A DNA stretch of 64,000 bases from Capsulimonas corticalis (lineage in GTDB: Bacteria > Armatimonadota > Armatimonadia > Armatimonadales > Capsulimonadaceae), in assembly GCF_003574315.2 (NCBI RefSeq), contig NZ_AP025739.1, forward strand, positions 4,960,001-5,024,000, written 5' to 3'. Below, piece by piece: positions 1-8,920 of this stretch. Within the stretch, counting starts at the first letter, position 1; each line of letters starts with the position of its first letter. The notes under the pieces were generated by a model, which saw only the letters and a list, made by a program, of their open reading frames with translations, was not told where the DNA came from and searched no databases. A program made the translations under genes and the position numbers.

Positions 1-415
1 GTAGCCGCGCGTCGTCCGGGCAAAAATAAGCGCCGATGCGCAGCCAGAAGCCAAGGTGGCATAGGTCGATACGGGTTTGCAGCCAGGAATCGTCATTTGC
101 CTGCTTGGTCGTCAAATTTCGATCGATGAATGCGCGTGCGCTGTCACGAGCTCCGGAATGATCGGGAGGCATGCCGCAGTCCATCAGCGTCAGCAGCGTC
201 CATACGGTATCGGTCCAGCGCCCCGCCGGCCATTCGCCGTTCGGGAGCTGATTTGCAAGAAACTGCGCGCCCCAGCCCTCAAGCGCGACCCGCCCGCGCT
301 CCGCGCGCCACTCATCCTCCGTGCAGCCGCATAGATCGCGCATGGTTTGCCATCGAATGACCGGGTCGCCGGCCATCAGCCAATGGATCACCTCAGGCGT
401 TACCGGCTCGCTCAC
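1..415 (-). CDS. Squalene-cyclase/prenyltransferase-fold protein, N-terminal part (runs off window)
   Basis: The frame is open from a GTG at 415 to the window edge, about 138 residues. The GTG overlaps the stop of the upstream yjbR-like gene (GTGA at 412-415), so the two are probably co-translated. The start reads roughly VIHWLMAGDPVIRWQ, followed by MRDLCG and then a repeat-like stretch with GEWPAGRWTDTVWTLL. This pattern resembles bacterial proteins annotated as squalene cyclase or prenyltransferase (alpha/alpha-barrel, QW-like repeats), which begin with a 'WLL..DP.IRWQ..RDL' block. I infer the fold from that resemblance. Substrate and role are unknown, and the C-terminal active-site region lies outside the window. 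Confidence 0.6.
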   Translation of the reverse strand, partial: MSEPVTPEVIHWLMAGDPVIRWQTMRDLCGCTEDEWRAERGRVALEGWGAQFLANQLPNGEWPAGRWTDTVWTLLTLMDCGMPPDHSGARDSARAFIDRNLTTKQANDDSWLQTRIDLCHLGFWLRIGAYFCPDDARL

Positions 416-780
416 TCACGATTCTCCAATAATTCGGCCAGCTTCTTCGGCGCAACCGTGCGATAGGCGTCGGCGACGATCTTCGCGATTTCGTCCCAGT
501 CGACCGGGATGTCCAGCCATACGCCTATCCATCCTCGGCAGCCGACATAGGGAGGCGAGAAGAAACGCGTCGGCTCCGCCTGCACCATTGCGTCCTGCGC
601 GCCCATGGGCGCGGCGCACCAGAATGCGACGCGATCGTCGTGATGGTGATCCGCATACATCATAAACATCTTCTTGTCGCGTATGAACCATGCCGCTTCC
701 CCATGGCTGGGGCGCTCGTTGGTTTCCGGCAGCGATAAACATAGTCGCCGCAGCAGATCGAGGGGATTATTCGCTTGCAT
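412..780 (-). CDS. MmcQ/YjbR family protein
   Basis: The 122-residue protein has the family's pattern: an N-terminal helix (LLRRLCLSLPE), a GEAAWFI strand, then WCAAPMG, FSPPYVGCRGWIGVWLD and a C-terminal helical DAYRTVAPKKL. The family has a CyaY-like fold, and its DNA-binding role is proposed rather than proven. No SD precedes the ATG at 780. A TACAAT box lies only 6 nt upstream, so the mRNA may be leaderless. The stop overlaps the GTG of the next gene. Confidence 0.8.
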   Translation of the reverse strand: MQANNPLDLLRRLCLSLPETNERPSHGEAAWFIRDKKMFMMYADHHHDDRVAFWCAAPMGAQDAMVQAEPTRFFSPPYVGCRGWIGVWLDIPVDWDEIAKIVADAYRTVAPKKLAELLENRE

Positions 781-783
781 ATT

Positions 784-803
784 GATATTGTATCATCAAT
801 ATC
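784..803. promoter_or_regulatory. Palindrome over the yjbR-like -10 box
   Basis: GATATTG (784-790) and CAATATC (797-803) form a perfect 7-bp inverted repeat with a 6-nt spacer. The repeat overlaps TACAAT (792-787 on the minus strand), the likely -10 box. A repressor bound here would block the promoter. No good -35 box is visible, and the regulator is unknown. Confidence 0.4.
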
Positions 804-850
804 GCCAGGATGGGGGAAGCCGGATCTTCAGGATTTTCGCGCTGTACGAT

Positions 851-1519
851 TTATTGCAGACCGCCGTTGTCGCGCAGAGTCGCCGCGACGATATCATGGG
901 CTTTCGCGACCGCCATTTTGAGCGGCGTATCGCCATTCGCGAGGCGCGCGTTGGGGTTGGCGCCGTGCTCCAGCAGCAGCCTGGCGATGTCGGGCAGATC
1001 GTTCGCGGCGCAGTAGTGCAGGGGAGACCAATCGCTTCCGTCGCTAGCCGCCTCCACGTTGGCGCCGCGCTCGATGAGCATCCGGGCGATCTCGGCTTTG
1101 CCGCGCGCGAGCGCGCTTTGCAGCGGCGTCACCCGGAATCCACCCGAGACGGCGTTGATGTCCGCGTCGTGTTCGATGAGGAGCTACGCGGCGCCCGGAT
1201 GTCCGAAGAAGCAGGCGAGATGCAGGGGAAGCCAGCCGTCGGGGGATGTCTGGTGGATGATGTTTGGATCTTGTTCGATCTCGCGTGTTATGACCGATGA
1301 CGTTCCCACTGCCGCTGCTTCCCAGATATCCGTCGGCGGTCGGCGCTGGATCAGTTCCTGGACGATCGCGTCCTGGCCCTGGTAGACGGCGGACACGAGT
1401 GGGGTAACGCCGTCTGAGTTTCGAGCGTCCGAGGCGGACGGATCGCCGTCTAATAGCGCCTGGACACGGGAAAGATCGCCGCCGCGAATGGCGTTAAAGA
1501 TGTCGTGGGATTGGGGCAT
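851..1519 (-). pseudogene. Ankyrin-repeat protein gene interrupted by an in-frame TAG
   Basis: The gene starts at ATG 1519 behind GAGGAG and would encode 222 codons of ankyrin repeats. Codon 112 is TAG (1184-1186). Both halves lie in one frame, and the repeat pattern continues straight across: ...LHLACFFGHPGAA, stop, LLIEHDADINA... One base change (for example GAG to TAG) explains it. The downstream half keeps good repeats (TPLQSALARGKAEIARMLIERGA; DWSPLHYCAAND). The gene lies 14 nt behind the NirB-like gene on the same strand and is probably in its operon. The upstream 111 residues could still be made as a short protein. Confidence 0.8.
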
Positions 1520-1533
1520 CGTGATTTCTCCTC

Positions 1534-3147
1534 TCAATCCCTGCTCGCCCAATCCATCAGCTCGCGCACCAGGACTTTGATCGCGCCGGTCACTTCGGGT
1601 TTGGCGAAGGGCAGATCGGCGAGCAAGGCGGGGATATCGCCCGTGGACGGAGACGGGGAGGGCGGCGCGGTTTCGCCGCCGTCGGCGACCCATTCGACGA
1701 TGTCTTTGACGAGGGGTTTGCAGGTTCCGCAGCCGGTGCCGGCGCGGGTGGCGGCCTGGACGGATTCCAGAGTGCGGCAGCCGCCTTCGACGCATTTGCG
1801 GATGTCGCGTTTGGTGACGCCGATGCAGTTGCAGACCTTCACCGCGTCGGGCATCTCCAGCAGCTTGTTCTTCGCGGACGCGGCGGCGGGCGGGGCGCTG
1901 TCGAACAGCAGCTCGCGGCGCAGTTCGGAGAGCGGGGAGGCGTGGTCAAACGCCTGGATCAACGCCGACGCTTTCTCCGTATCGCCGAGCATAATCGCGC
2001 CGACCAGCGTATCATCACGGATGATGAGTTTCTGATAGATCCCCCGTCGGCTCTCCATGAACAGCACGACTTCGTCGGTGTCGCGCTCGGGCTTGGTGAC
2101 GCCCATCGACACCAGATGGATCCCCATGACCTTGAGCTTGGTCACCAGCTTCGAGCCTTTGTAGGCGGCGTTGGGCTTGCGGCCGGTCAGATGATCGGCG
2201 AGCACCTGGCCTTGTTCCCAGAGCGGGGCGACCAAGCCATAAGTTACTCCCCGATGCTGCGCGCATTCGCCGACCACATAGATGCTATCGTCCGACACGG
2301 AGCGCATCTGATCGTCCACCACAATGGCGCGCTCGACGGACAGGCCGCACTCTTTGGCGATCTCGACATTGGGACGGATCCCGGCGGAGATCACGACCAT
2401 ATCGCAGGAGAGCGTGGTTCCATCGGCGAAGGCGAGGCCGGTTACGCAGTCGTCGCCCAGAATTGCCGTGGTGGATTTGTTGAGATGGACATGGATGCCC
2501 ATGCGTTCGATCTGGGTTTTGAGCAGCGCCGCCGCCTGTGCGTCGAGCTGCGCGCTCATCAGATTGGCGCCGATATGGACGACGTGGACTTCGACGCCAT
2601 ACTTGAGCAGGCCGCGCGCCGCTTCCAGGCCCAGCAAACCGCCGCCGATCACGACGGCGCGCTCGCATTTGTTGGCGCATCCGGCGATCTTATGGCAGTC
2701 ATCCAGCGTTCGGAACACGCAGACGCCCGGCTTATCGTCCCCGGCCAATGTCGTCAGACCGTCCATCGGCGGAATATACGGCCGGCTTCCCGTGGCGATA
2801 ATCAGCGTGTCGTAGGGTAGGGCGGTCGCGCCGGCGTTTGGCTTGCCGCCCAGCGGGGACGCGGTGACGACCTTGGCGTCGCGATCGATATGCGTCGCGC
2901 GCAGCGGCGCGTGCAGGTCGATCTTGTTGTCGCGATACCAGGCGAGAGGATTGAGGTAGATCTCGGACGGCGACTGCGCGCCGTTCAACACGTTGGAAAG
3001 CAGGATGCGATTGTAGTTGCCATGCGGTTCATCTCCAATGATGGAGATCTCGTACTGCGCCGCGCCGCCGCGCTGGAGGATCTCCTCCACCGTGCGCGCG
3101 CCGGCCATGCCGTTACCGATGACGACGAGTTTTTTCTTTTCGGACAT
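1534..3147 (-). CDS. NirB-like NAD(P)H/FAD oxidoreductase with BFD-type [2Fe-2S] domain
   Basis: The 537-residue protein matches the flavin half of assimilatory nitrite reductase large subunits (NirB/NasB). It has an FAD motif GNGMAGA at 11-17, an NAD(P)H motif GGGLLG at 168-173 and a C-terminal VVGECAQHRG segment near 291-300. A BFD-like Fe-S domain follows with Cys439, Cys441, Cys473 and Cys476 (CxC...CxxC). The siroheme/4Fe-4S half of NirB is absent, so this is an electron-transfer module, not a nitrite reductase. It could feed a nitrate reductase or another reductase encoded elsewhere. The start is ATG 3147 with GGGGAG about 8 nt upstream. A pro/ser-rich linker leads to a short C-terminal tail. 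Confidence 0.8.
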   Translation of the reverse strand: MSEKKKLVVIGNGMAGARTVEEILQRGGAAQYEISIIGDEPHGNYNRILLSNVLNGAQSPSEIYLNPLAWYRDNKIDLHAPLRATHIDRDAKVVTASPLGGKPNAGATALPYDTLIIATGSRPYIPPMDGLTTLAGDDKPGVCVFRTLDDCHKIAGCANKCERAVVIGGGLLGLEAARGLLKYGVEVHVVHIGANLMSAQLDAQAAALLKTQIERMGIHVHLNKSTTAILGDDCVTGLAFADGTTLSCDMVVISAGIRPNVEIAKECGLSVERAIVVDDQMRSVSDDSIYVVGECAQHRGVTYGLVAPLWEQGQVLADHLTGRKPNAAYKGSKLVTKLKVMGIHLVSMGVTKPERDTDEVVLFMESRRGIYQKLIIRDDTLVGAIMLGDTEKASALIQAFDHASPLSELRRELLFDSAPPAAASAKNKLLEMPDAVKVCNCIGVTKRDIRKCVEGGCRTLESVQAATRAGTGCGTCKPLVKDIVEWVADGGETAPPSPSPSTGDIPALLADLPFAKPEVTGAIKVLVRELMDWASRD

Positions 3148-3264
3148 GACGTTGCTCCCCTGTCAGGAAAGAGAGACCGCCTCCGCGTGACGCCGTGGAG
3201 CGGTCGTGATGGATTGGGGGCAACGCTGCCGATTCGGTGTAGGCGCTCAAAGAGGCGGGTGATA

Positions 3265-3284
3265 TCTCGCAACGCTGCGAGATG
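3265..3284. promoter_or_regulatory. 20-bp palindromic operator candidate upstream of the NirB-like gene
   Basis: ATCTCGCA (3265-3272) and TGCGAGAT (3277-3284) form a perfect inverted repeat with a 4-nt centre. On the minus strand it lies just downstream of a TATACT box (3298-3293), so it spans the expected start of transcription. That is a classic repressor position. The cognate regulator is unknown. Confidence 0.5.
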
Positions 3285-3335
3285 ATAGTGTGAGTATAGC
3301 GGAGAAATGTTGCGGACATGTTTCCAAAGTGAAGA

Positions 3336-3474
3336 GGCCCTCACCCCCCGGCCCCCTCTCCCAATTCTGGGAGAGGGGGAGTCAGAGTTATGAGTTCTTT
3401 GGATCTTTGATCCAAATCTTACTCCTAACCCTCTCCCCGAATGAAGAGAGTTGGCGAAGGGCCGGGTGAGGGCC
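3336..3474. repeat. 139-bp intergenic palindromic element (type 1, copy A)
   Basis: The outer arms begin GGCCCTCACCC and end GGGTGAGGGCC. Inside are a strong C-rich/G-rich hairpin around AATTCT and a GGATC/GATCC hairpin. The same layout recurs at 27100-27240, and a short form lies at 21015-21082. It starts 5 nt behind the stop of the phosphatase gene on the minus strand, so it can also act as a 3' hairpin. No coding capacity was found. Confidence 0.75.
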
Positions 3475-3478
3475 TGTT

Positions 3479-5008
3479 CTACGCTTTGGTCACGCGGATT
3501 CGATCGATCTCTTTGCCGAATTCGTTGATCTGCCGCAGCGTCAGTGCGCGCCCATCGATTTCGATCACGCTGAGCGAGTGTTCCCGTGAGTAAAACTTGG
3601 AGACGAAATGGTTCTCAGGCCCGTCGGTGAACACCCATCGGTCCGGGCTGTCCGTGAATTCCGGTTCGTAGAGCGCGTTCCCTCCGGCGCCGGTCGTCAC
3701 ATGGATGATACCCCTGGGGAGCGTCTTTTCTTTGCCGTCAAACTCCCGATCGATCGTCAATTTGCCGGGGACGATCCGGTCGCGCGTCGCCGTATGGCTC
3801 GCGTTCGTGAGATCGGTCGGCTCAAATTGGATCGGCATCGTCCGCTGGTAGGTGTGCTCATGCCCGTTCAGGACGATATCCACGCCGTGCTTCTCGAAGA
3901 TCGGCGACAGGGCGCGCATATGCTGCTCTTTATAGTGCTCCTGGCCGACATTGAACGCAGGCTGGTGGTACACCACGAATTTCCAGTGGGCGTCGGTGTC
4001 CGCCAGATCCTGTTCGATCCATGCCTGGAGCGCCGGACTGGTGGGATCGACATAGGCGTTGGCGTCGAGGCATAAGAAATGGGCGTCGCCGTTGTCGAAC
4101 GAATAGTTCGCCATCCGAGGGAAACGGTCTCCGGCGCAGGCTTGAAACTGCGCCAGCACGGCGGGATCGGCGCAGACGGTCGGCGTTGAATCGGCGGGCT
4201 GCGCGGGGCCGTTCATCGGCAGATGCATCGCCGTGTAGTAGGCGAGGGCGTCGGAGTGCTTCGTGAAATCTCCCGCCTCGCGCCCGATGGCGTCGCGCCC
4301 GGTAACATCGTGGTTCGCCAGCACCGTATAGAAGGGCACGGAGCGGAGCAGGGGAGCGCCGAGCTCCGGTCCGGCAGTGGTGGCGTCGTAGATTGGAAAG
4401 AAGAACTTGGCGTATTCGCGGTCGAGACCGCTTTGGTAGACATTGTCGCCGGTGTTCATCACAAAATCGGGCTTGGCGACATACGCTTGATAGGCGATTC
4501 GGTGATCGCTGACATCGCCGTTGGAGTTGTCTCCGAAAGCGACAAAGCGAATCTTACGGCCTCGCGGCTGGCGCGTCGTCGCATATCCTTCCGCGATCAC
4601 CTTGCCTTTGCCCTGGACTTGATAGTAATACTTACGCCCCAATTTCAGGCCCGTCAAGGCGGCGTTGTAGTTGCGCCGTTTCAGCGCGGCGTCTCCGCTC
4701 ACCGCCGCATCACCGATGGCGCGCGCGCCCTGGATCGGAACGGCGATCTGGCCGTACTTTTTACTCAGGCCATAAGCCACCGTAAAGTCGGCGGCCGCGT
4801 CTTCGGTTTGCCAGGCGACAACGAGCGTATCGTCGTTTTCCTTCAGCTTGCTCGCCGATCCCGGCTGGATATAGGGGAGTACGGTGAAGAGGGGGAGGCG
4901 GGCGTCGGCTTCGGTGGCGGCGAACAGCCCCTGCCCATTGGGCGCGAGGGCGAGAAATGTGACGCCTCCTGCAAAATGCAAAAACTCGCGACGGCTGATT
5001 TGCTTCAA
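3479..5008 (-). CDS. Purple acid phosphatase-like metallophosphoesterase, Tat-exported
   Basis: The protein has 509 residues from a TTG at 5008, 7 nt behind AGGAG. The N-terminus carries a twin-arginine signal (SRREFL, residues 5-10) and a short hydrophobic stretch, so export in folded form is likely. A fibronectin-type N domain (VVAWQTED...VAYGLSKKYGQ) precedes the metallophosphatase core: FGDNSNGD, NTGDNVYQSG, ANHD, VYHQPAFN and NGHEHTYQR. These motifs supply the Asp, Asn and His ligands of a dinuclear metal site. It probably releases phosphate from organic phosphoesters outside the cytoplasm. The exact substrate is not determinable from sequence. Confidence 0.85.
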   Translation of the reverse strand: MKQISRREFLHFAGGVTFLALAPNGQGLFAATEADARLPLFTVLPYIQPGSASKLKENDDTLVVAWQTEDAAADFTVAYGLSKKYGQIAVPIQGARAIGDAAVSGDAALKRRNYNAALTGLKLGRKYYYQVQGKGKVIAEGYATTRQPRGRKIRFVAFGDNSNGDVSDHRIAYQAYVAKPDFVMNTGDNVYQSGLDREYAKFFFPIYDATTAGPELGAPLLRSVPFYTVLANHDVTGRDAIGREAGDFTKHSDALAYYTAMHLPMNGPAQPADSTPTVCADPAVLAQFQACAGDRFPRMANYSFDNGDAHFLCLDANAYVDPTSPALQAWIEQDLADTDAHWKFVVYHQPAFNVGQEHYKEQHMRALSPIFEKHGVDIVLNGHEHTYQRTMPIQFEPTDLTNASHTATRDRIVPGKLTIDREFDGKEKTLPRGIIHVTTGAGGNALYEPEFTDSPDRWVFTDGPENHFVSKFYSREHSLSVIEIDGRALTLRQINEFGKEIDRIRVTKA

Positions 5009-5079
5009 AAACCTGCTCCTGAAAACGGTCGAATGCGGAGATTATACCGCTTCCGCCGTCCGAGATATATTAAGCGAAG

Positions 5080-5598
5080 ATGAAATTCCGGGCAAAATTT
5101 GAAACGTTTACGGGAAATGGAGACGCACGGATGAAAGGCATTCCCACGACGGAAAACTCCAATCGACTGCTCGCCCGTCTGCGCCGGGTTCGACAGCTCG
5201 CATTTACAGCCTCCAGCAACAGCGACGCCGGCTGGAACGCGAAGGGCGAGGGCGTGGTCGCCATCGACGAGACTTCGCCGGAGCAGATTGTCTTTCGGGA
5301 AACCGGCCACTGGATCGCGCCCAACGGCAAGCGATTTCGGTTCCACAACGTGTACCGATGGACTCGCCTCAGCGAAGAGGTCGTACGACTGGAGCATCTA
5401 CGCATGGGCGTTACGCGCCCCGTGCTGCTCTTTGACCTGACGCCTAGCGGCGAAGCATGCTGGGTTTCGGTGACCGGGCATCAGTGCAAACAGGATTGTT
5501 ATACGGCGGAGCTATGGGTGGAGGAAAGCGGCGTGCAATTGGAATGGATCGTTGAGGGACCGGAGCGGCGGGATGTGATCGGGTATGTGTACGAGTGA
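5080..5598 (+). CDS. DUF6314-like protein
   Basis: Up to 172 residues of beta-rich, probably lipocalin-like sequence. Blocks such as VFRETGHWI, RFRFHNVYRW, VRLEHLRMG and a closing LEWIVEGPERRDVIGYVYE follow the DUF6314 pattern as I remember it. The ATG at 5080 has only a weak SD. ATG 5131 has GGAG at good spacing and may be the true start, giving 155 residues. Function unknown. Confidence 0.55.
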   Translation: MKFRAKFETFTGNGDARMKGIPTTENSNRLLARLRRVRQLAFTASSNSDAGWNAKGEGVVAIDETSPEQIVFRETGHWIAPNGKRFRFHNVYRWTRLSEEVVRLEHLRMGVTRPVLLFDLTPSGEACWVSVTGHQCKQDCYTAELWVEESGVQLEWIVEGPERRDVIGYVYE

Positions 5599-5635
5599 GA
5601 AAGGCAAACCCGCTCCGGAGCAAACCCACTCCGTC

Positions 5636-5777
5636 CTACCTACCCCGGCGCTTCGCGCCACCCCTCCCGCGACGGGAAGGGTTGGGAGGATTGCCTCTTA
5701 CGAAAGCCGTGTTCGTTATCGATCCGAATTACCCTTCCCGTCGCGGGAGGGGGCGGCCGGAGGCCGGGGGTAGGTAG
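5636..5777. repeat. 142-bp intergenic palindromic element (type 2)
   Basis: The element begins CTACCTACCCC and ends GGGGTAGGTAG. Inner arms match over CCTCCCGCGACGGGAAGGGT and its complement near 5731-5750. It fills most of the gap between the convergent DUF6314-like and M16 genes. The sequence differs from type 1, but size and architecture are alike. The rest of the 5599-5837 gap holds nothing I recognise. Confidence 0.7.
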
Positions 5778-5837
5778 GCCGGGAGGGGGCGCGCGAAGCC
5801 CGCGTGTGGGTTCGCGCCGGGATAGGTCACCCGCGCC

Positions 5838-7274
5838 TCATCGCTGCACCACGCCGTCGTTTTTGCTGTCTGGTTCGACTATCGCGATGGCGGGGTGCAT
5901 GAAGTATTTATTCGCGACCCGCTGGACGTCGGCGGCGGTGACGGCGTTGATGCGGTCGGTGAAGGCTTCGTCCAGGTTGCCGGTGTCGTTGGAAGAGATT
6001 TCGGCGAGGCCGAGCAGCTCGGCGCGGTCTTCAATGCGCTCGTGCTTGATCTTTTGCGTGCCGATGAGATAGTGTTTCGCACGGCTGATTTCGGCGTCCG
6101 TGGCGGGCTTGGTTTGCAGATCGGTGATCTGGTCTAGCAGAAGCTTCTGCACGTCGGCGACGGGGTTGCCTTTGGGCGGCGTCGCGGAGGGCGCGCTTGC
6201 CGCCGTGAAGATGTAGGCGGTCAGGTCCCCCGAGTAGAGCTGCGGGGAGTAGAAGGAGCCCAGGTCATAGGCCAGCCCCTGCTTTTCGCGCAGGTTGGTG
6301 AACATGCGCGAGGTCTTCATGCCGCCGAGCAGTGCGTTCGCCACTTGAAGCGCGAAGTAGTCGGGATTGGACATCGACGGCGCTCGGAAACCCGCCATCA
6401 CGCAGTTCTGAGTCAGATCGGACATGGTGGCGTGGAAGGGCGCGGGATCGCCGGCGAGCGACGGCAGCTCGACCAGAGGGGCCGGGACGCGGCGGGCGCC
6501 GCGGACGCCTGGCTCGTAGTCCGCCATATCACGCGCGATCTCGCTGACCGCGTCCTCGGGCTTGATATTCCCGACGATCGAAACGGTCATATTTTGCGGA
6601 ATGTAGTAACGCAGATAGTACTGCTGGAGCTGTCGGCGAGTGATGCGCTGAATGCTGCGCACGGTCCCAACGGCCGGCAGCGCGTAACCGCTATTGGCGA
6701 ACAGGCGACTGCGGACGCCGTTGTACGTGACGGTGAACAAGCCGGCGTCGCTGTCGTTGATGTCCGAAAGCATGTCGGCGCGGCGCTGCTCCACAATGTC
6801 GGGATCGAATGTCGCGTTCTTCAGGACATCGGTGATCAGGGACATCATGACGGAGTAGCGGTCGCTGACGGCGAGCGCGGAGATGCGGGTCCAGTCCGGC
6901 TGGCGCGAGACGTCGACGCTTCCTCCGAGGTCGGCGATCTCGCCGGTGATCGTCTCCGACGAGCGGGCGACGGTAGACGCGAGCAGCGCGCGCGCGACGA
7001 AGCTGCCGATACCGGCGTTCTGCGCCGTCTCCATGCCGCTGCCGACAGTGATGAACACATCCACGGCCACCAGCGGCGCGCCGGATTCCTGCCGGACGAC
7101 AACCTTCATGCCGTTGGGCAGCGTGGTGCGATAGAGCTTGCTGGACGGCGCGGCCGTTCCGGGGGCGCTCGTGGCGGGCGCAGCGGGAGCGGCGGCGACT
7201 TCCGCGTGCGTCCTCGCGGCGCTGGGGATCATCAGCAGGGCGCAGGCGGCGGTTGCGAAAAGAGTTCGGGACAC
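5838..7274 (-). CDS. M16 family peptidase-like subunit, non-catalytic
   Basis: I start this at GTG 7274, 7 nt behind AGGAG. An ATG at 7301 also keeps the frame open but has no SD. A signal peptide (LFATAACALLMIPSAARTHAE) is followed by an Ala/Pro linker and two M16 domains (about 478 residues). The zinc motif HxxEH is replaced by GIGSFVARAL, so it should not hydrolyse peptides. The later R/Y-containing substrate-pocket region is kept. Such proteins pair with a catalytic M16 subunit, here the gene just upstream. It is probably periplasmic or surface-exposed. Confidence 0.85.
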   Translation of the reverse strand: MSRTLFATAACALLMIPSAARTHAEVAAAPAAPATSAPGTAAPSSKLYRTTLPNGMKVVVRQESGAPLVAVDVFITVGSGMETAQNAGIGSFVARALLASTVARSSETITGEIADLGGSVDVSRQPDWTRISALAVSDRYSVMMSLITDVLKNATFDPDIVEQRRADMLSDINDSDAGLFTVTYNGVRSRLFANSGYALPAVGTVRSIQRITRRQLQQYYLRYYIPQNMTVSIVGNIKPEDAVSEIARDMADYEPGVRGARRVPAPLVELPSLAGDPAPFHATMSDLTQNCVMAGFRAPSMSNPDYFALQVANALLGGMKTSRMFTNLREKQGLAYDLGSFYSPQLYSGDLTAYIFTAASAPSATPPKGNPVADVQKLLLDQITDLQTKPATDAEISRAKHYLIGTQKIKHERIEDRAELLGLAEISSNDTGNLDEAFTDRINAVTAADVQRVANKYFMHPAIAIVEPDSKNDGVVQR

Positions 7275-7284
7275 GCAGGTACTC

Positions 7285-8766
7285 CTAAAGCCGGGATGCA
7301 TTGGTCGGATCGGTGTCGGCGCCGCGAGACACGGCGTTCGAATTCACGGCGGGCAGCCGGGGCGCGAGCGCCGGGCCGTCATTGGAAAGACTGGTCGCCG
7401 TAATCGGGTCCGTCGCGGGCAGCAGCGTGACGAGAGAATATTTGTTGGGATCGAGGTACTTGACGGCGGCGTCCTGCACCTGCGCCGGCGTGAGGTTTTC
7501 GAACTTCGTGATATACGCCGTGTCGTATTGATACGAGTCGATCATATTGTAGAAACCCAGCGCGTTGGCGCGCCCGCTCGTCGTCTGCACGTCGAACAGA
7601 TACGATGAGAGCAGGGAATGCTTGGCCGCCGCGAGCTCTTTTTCGGACACCGGCGTCTCGCGCAGGGCCGTGATCTCGCCCAGGATCGCCTTCAAGACTT
7701 TGTCCCGGTTGCCGGGCTCGAACACGGCGGTGATCGTCATCATCCCTTCATCCTTTTGGGTGAGGTAGTTGGCGCTGATCCCGGTCACGAGCTTTTGCTT
7801 GGTGAGCAGATCGTCCGTAAGGCGGTTGTGGCCGCCCTGTCCCAGGATCGTCAGCAGCACATCCATTGCGTACGCCTGGGAGTGGTCGCGGACGGAGGGA
7901 GCGCGGAAGCCGATCGTCAGATACCCTTTGGATACGGGGGCGACCATGCTGCGCGTGCGGATATCGGTCTGCGGCGGCTCGGGGAGCACTTTGTCTTCCG
8001 GCAGCGGGCGCTCGGCCCACTTGCCGAAGGCCTTTTCAGCCATCGCGAAGCCTTCGTCCGGCGTGATCTTTCCCGTGAGCACCAGCGTGACATTCCCCGG
8101 AACGTAGTATTCGTGGTAGAAATCCTGCACGGTCTTGCGCGTCATGGAAGTCACTTGCGTGGGCGGGCCGAGCAGCGGTCTGCCGTACGGGTGGGTGGGG
8201 AAAGTGATGGCGCTGAGAACTCGGGCGATCCGCTGGGATGGATCCGCAAGCTGGCGGGCCATTTCGTTCAGGATGACCGGACGCTCCTGGTCCATGTCCT
8301 GCTGGCGCAGCTCGGCGTGCATGAGGACGTCGGATAGAACTCCGAGCGCGGGCTCCGTATCGGACGATCCGACGGTGACGTAGAAATGCGCCCAGTCGTA
8401 AGAAGTCGCCGCGTTCATCGAGCCGCCGAGGTCTTCAATCGCGGCGTCGATCTCTCCGGGCTGGCGCGTGGGCGTGCCTTTGAAAAGAAGATGCTCGATG
8501 AAGTGGGCGGCGCCGTTGTTGTCCGGCGTTTCGCGGCGCGTTCCGGCGCCGACCCAGGCGTCGACCGTCACCAGGTCGGCGTTCCCCGAGGGGGCGACCA
8601 GGACTTGAAGGCCGTTCGCCAGCGTCTTGTGCGCGACGGGGCTAAGACCCTGCGTGACGGACGCGGCGGGGGCGAAATCCATATCCGCGGCGAAAACGGG
8701 AACCGGTGAAAACCCGAAAGCGGTGAGAAGAAACACAAGCGCGGGGCGGGAGGGCCAAAGGCGCAC
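7285..8766 (-). CDS. M16 family zinc peptidase, catalytic subunit
   Basis: The best start is GTG 8766 (GAAAGG about 9 nt upstream), which gives 493 residues with a signal peptide ending near VPVFAA. HFIEH at 88-92 is the inverted zinc motif HxxEH, and the downstream ER.VILNEM helix carries the third ligand. C-terminal sequence ends in an M16C-type half. The stop TAG (7285-7287) lies inside the AGGAG of the non-catalytic partner, 10 nt before its GTG, so the two chains are translationally linked. A heterodimer that degrades peptides in the envelope is the likely role. Confidence 0.88.
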   Translation of the reverse strand: MRLWPSRPALVFLLTAFGFSPVPVFAADMDFAPAASVTQGLSPVAHKTLANGLQVLVAPSGNADLVTVDAWVGAGTRRETPDNNGAAHFIEHLLFKGTPTRQPGEIDAAIEDLGGSMNAATSYDWAHFYVTVGSSDTEPALGVLSDVLMHAELRQQDMDQERPVILNEMARQLADPSQRIARVLSAITFPTHPYGRPLLGPPTQVTSMTRKTVQDFYHEYYVPGNVTLVLTGKITPDEGFAMAEKAFGKWAERPLPEDKVLPEPPQTDIRTRSMVAPVSKGYLTIGFRAPSVRDHSQAYAMDVLLTILGQGGHNRLTDDLLTKQKLVTGISANYLTQKDEGMMTITAVFEPGNRDKVLKAILGEITALRETPVSEKELAAAKHSLLSSYLFDVQTTSGRANALGFYNMIDSYQYDTAYITKFENLTPAQVQDAAVKYLDPNKYSLVTLLPATDPITATSLSNDGPALAPRLPAVNSNAVSRGADTDPTNASRL

Positions 8767-8901
8767 GTTGCAAACCCTTTCGAACGCCAAATGATGCTGT
8801 TGCGATTGTACCCGAAACTGAGGCCGCCTGCAACGTGCATTCGCAACCGTTCTTTTGGGGCGCCGCGCCCCGATGCGTGGAAACCTTTGCGCTGTGTTTC
8901 G

Positions 8902-8910
8902 TGGTATGAT
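8902..8910 (+). promoter_or_regulatory. Extended -10 promoter of rodA
   Basis: TGG followed by TATGAT (8905-8910) is an extended -10 element without a clear -35 box. Transcription would start near 8917, about 4 nt before ATG 8921, leaving no room for an SD. Confidence 0.45.
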
Positions 8911-8920
8911 AATGCGAACC

